24,078 nucleotides of DNA. Source: JAICIG01 sp035532215 (lineage in GTDB: Bacteria > Planctomycetota > Planctomycetia > Pirellulales > JAICIG01). The position numbers and the translations under genes were made by a program. Shown here in pieces: positions 23,801 through 24,078 of this stretch. Location: the NCBI GenBank assembly GCA_035532215.1, contig DATKRK010000386.1:1-24078 (forward strand), given 5' to 3'. A model generated the notes under the pieces. That model had not been told where the DNA came from. It was given only the letters and a program-made list of their open reading frames with translations, and ran no database searches. Positions within the stretch are counted from its first letter, which is position 1; each line of letters starts with the position of its first letter.

Positions 23801-24078
23801 CGTCGGCGATCCAGCGCGGACCGGGCACGGCGCCCTGCAATTCGGCGAGCAGTTCGAGTCGGCCGAATCGCGGGGCAGCCAATAGCGCCGCCCGGTAAAG
23901 CCGGCAATGGGCCGCGAACGAAACTTCCCACCGGCAGCCGTCGGCATGTCGGTCGACCAAGTCGAGCAGATAATCGCCATCGAACAGTGCCGCTTCGGCA
24001 CAGCTTTCCGGGAGTACGTCGCGGACTGAAAGCCGCACCGTGCCGGGCGCGTTCGCGTGCCAGTCGGCGCTCGGCGCC
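17877..24078 (-). CDS. Giant RHS/YD-repeat protein, 5' end beyond the window
   Basis: At least 2053 residues; the frame stays open upstream of the GTG at 24038 to the window edge, so the true start is probably outside. An N-terminal region (1-135) precedes a Cys-rich segment (7 Cys in residues 146-165: CPVPC, CHCVCPCGC). A shell region follows (YLNGEIRLAVTDLSSAGFGADFGQTR, then YDGQRRVTKET), then many YD repeats (YDTLNRVVQVDNY, YDALNRQTAQY, YDGLYRLARLDRG, YDAWNRLVNLT). The core ends AGYRFDDESTFAYSRWRFL, GCWVSRDPIDF, and NLYEYCDDNPIGSTDWTGL. About 57 unrelated residues split the last two blocks. The final 143 residues after TGL carry 17 Cys and come from more AT-rich DNA. RHS proteins form a shell around their tip; the tip here is unidentified. 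Export route is not visible. Confidence 0.9.
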   Translation of the reverse strand, partial: APSADWHANAPGTVRLSVRDVLPESCAEAALFDGDYLLDLVDRHADGCRWEVSFAAHCRLYRAALLAAPRFGRLELLAELQGAVPGPRWIADAPPSFDRPVTMHLDPASRLAAGCRWPETVSVMPLRAALPQARYDIPAAPTAEERAAMEMFSGSSSSCPVPCPDPSPGCHCVCPCGCTDGGTMEPNNAPLTSVPNSPMHPDPDSERPVRYLNGEIRLAVTDLSSAGFGADFGQTRIFSNRLGGDYDAGNGYNWLVRQLPRAYQQGTAAVMILRGTRSALWFDLVSGVYVGRYGTKFTLTHDAVAGVFNLAAPNGELTVLNDFAAANPGMFSKRLTAGGQTIQVTSYAPSTTLGIGEVQRSYATGGVTTVESYLYSFTGIDLAGVLLRRQVGGSAWQNVRQVVYAYYGSGDPNGLAGDLQSATVQTWDGSAWQTIDNYYYRYWTTTSGGGLLHCLKYVVNSAAYARMLAAGLNPLTATDAQVAEFADLYLEYDGQRRVTKETTDGGLYSFTFSFTKNANAGYFDDYNNGKIKTVETRPDGSTNTVYTNYVGQVLVKQLALGTDAWIEASHYDSSANVLQYAYPSAVASFDDTHNDLAIIYHSTSGLIRKYAYYGASAPGYTQSESVQQGTGGTPVVLKEYKYTQQSAGGATVYPTTSVTVYRDDGGTQPITTNFSYSFYSGTTAVQQRTTTLPVVPAGQNGSGVAATRVEQFDQWGNPASITDERGTVTEFTVDVVTGGLLKRIDDATGMALVSDFTLDNLGRTTQQLGPSHTVDLSGTATAVRTASWTVYDDVIQQVRSAQGYATGSSPSYSYTLVNPVSITIMDGDGNVTDRISATRASTSGPLLPSDTFAQSSYVRWTHNVYNDNDQLTAARVYFSIPASGEGTKGTNYNEQDFGFDSLGRQNKVVSGGGTITRSVHDPRGLPLSVYVGTNDTGATDSDPTGGGAAGNNMVAVQVNQYDGGASGGDGSLTQQTLPVDSNAANDRITAFQYDWRDRQVRITLPQDSYQVNTYDTLNRVVQVDNYSQATNNLIRRSATNYDNRGQVYQSLRYGVDPNTGTVGNVLTDNAWYDPIGNVLMQLPAGSQAFNKSVYDALNRQTAQYIGFYGGSISYSQAEDISGATIVEQTETAWDEAGNSIQMTDRQRFHNASGLGPLTYPGGAQPQARVAYSAMYPDSIGRTQAIAEYGTNGDAAFTRSTTIPARSDTVLVTSTLYNDRGEAYQSIDPAGTVTQTTFDDADRRTQLIQNCQSGQPSSGDVNVTVNWTYTADDLVATMTAVNADTGDQTTTWNYGTTLSGSDVARSDALSSMVFADSGTVTYLVNRQSQVKQLTDQNGTVHAFDFDFLGRQTFDRVTTLGTGIDATVQRIGRTYEVRGLLQNVTSYSSPTVGSGSVVNDVERVYDSFEQVTTEYQEHSGAVNPSTSVNVQYQYADGSANTIRATAIVYPNGRVLNYSYGTAGVIDDALSRIASLIDNDGVTHLVDYTRIGEDTFVQAASPQPQIAWSLINGTGADPYSGLDRFNRVVDNRWYSSSSGSDLDRIQHGYDRASNRLWRKNTVAEATGVYLDEIYAYDGLYRLARLDRGQLNSSNDGIVSGTEDFTQAWGLDPTGNWATFDQADTGGSWTLAQTRTSDTVNEITGISGGGWVVPAYDAAGNMTTMPQPATPASGYTCAYDAWNRLVNLTAGATAVGQYAYDGANHRVAKVVSGTTRHFYYSAKWQDLEERLGASTTPDRQFVWGMRYIDGLALRDRNSERFYALQDPNWNVTGIVSSTGGISERYLYAAYGKPAFMTAAFSPLSSSGYDWETLFAGYRFDDESTFAYSRWRFLHTVLGCWVSRDPIDFRPSQNAYSIILARHTRSTSTEWISVMQSLLFGPSSELRASAMLADCYFNSSSRSRLIPMTNLYEYCDDNPIGSTDWTGLVPAWQKCCDPTGPKPPTPTKPPTGEPQPGDPCYYPNRKVCVTRGPFWPFIFTGCWESQCVCQCAGDSPGLNCIRACIQCSHDNGAPINVDAEQFCQSKCNLTNTELKRLNCCLQNDYNNGGCLGSALSAPKDPNPNSQCKNIK

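Noticed and set aside
18795..23898. Several long plus-strand open frames opposite the RHS gene
   Set aside because: They are shadows of a GC-rich repetitive gene; their translations have no recognisable domains, while the minus strand has continuous YD repeats.

Overview
The window reads as part of a plasmid or plasmid-derived replicon in a planctomycete-like bacterium. The plasmid reading rests on a contiguous partition and replication block: a ParA ATPase, a small ribbon-helix-helix partner, an RPA-type initiator, iterons, an AT-rich patch and a consensus DnaA box. The planctomycete reading is an inference from the very large YD-repeat protein with a Cys-rich N-terminal segment, the FS-x-x-x-LL-x-x-T type small membrane protein, and the glycosyltransferase/sulfotransferase cluster. 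No rRNA, tRNA or CRISPR array was seen.

Layout. 1-2015: a tight plus-strand accessory operon of three unrecognised small proteins and an orphan amino-methyltransferase-like protein. 2093-2628: a ParE/RelE-type toxin-antitoxin pair whose genes overlap by 4 bp. 2803-4693: an unknown gene split by a 1451-bp ISL3-family insertion sequence (2990-4440) with an 8-bp target duplication; its transposase is in two frames that meet at an A7 run. 4739-4980: a decayed MazF/PemK toxin relic. 5118-8488: a compact, cargo-free Tn5053/Tn7-type transposon (tniA, tniB, short tniQ) with 24-bp inverted ends and a 5-bp target duplication; tniA carries one in-frame TGA. 8489-8958: a non-coding stretch dense in GCTTGC/GCAAGC and palindromes, the candidate centromere. 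8959-10976: parA, RHH partner and rep, in one operon. 10983-11393: iteron origin. 11394-11799: no recognisable gene.

11800-16619 is a minus-strand operon: GT25-GT4 fusion, sulfotransferase, GT4 glycosyltransferase and SAM methyltransferase. Together these suggest synthesis and decoration of a surface glycan. 16739-17769 holds two small AT-richer membrane-protein genes. 17877-24078 is a giant RHS/YD-repeat protein, cut by the window edge, whose last part is disrupted by an unusual insert and followed by an AT-richer, Cys-rich tail. The membrane protein immediately downstream is a plausible immunity partner.

The most interesting items are the complete ends of the TniABQ transposon beside a partition centromere, the GCTTGC array as a possible new parS, the RHS tail plus membrane-protein pair, and the iteron replicon in a planctomycete-like context.
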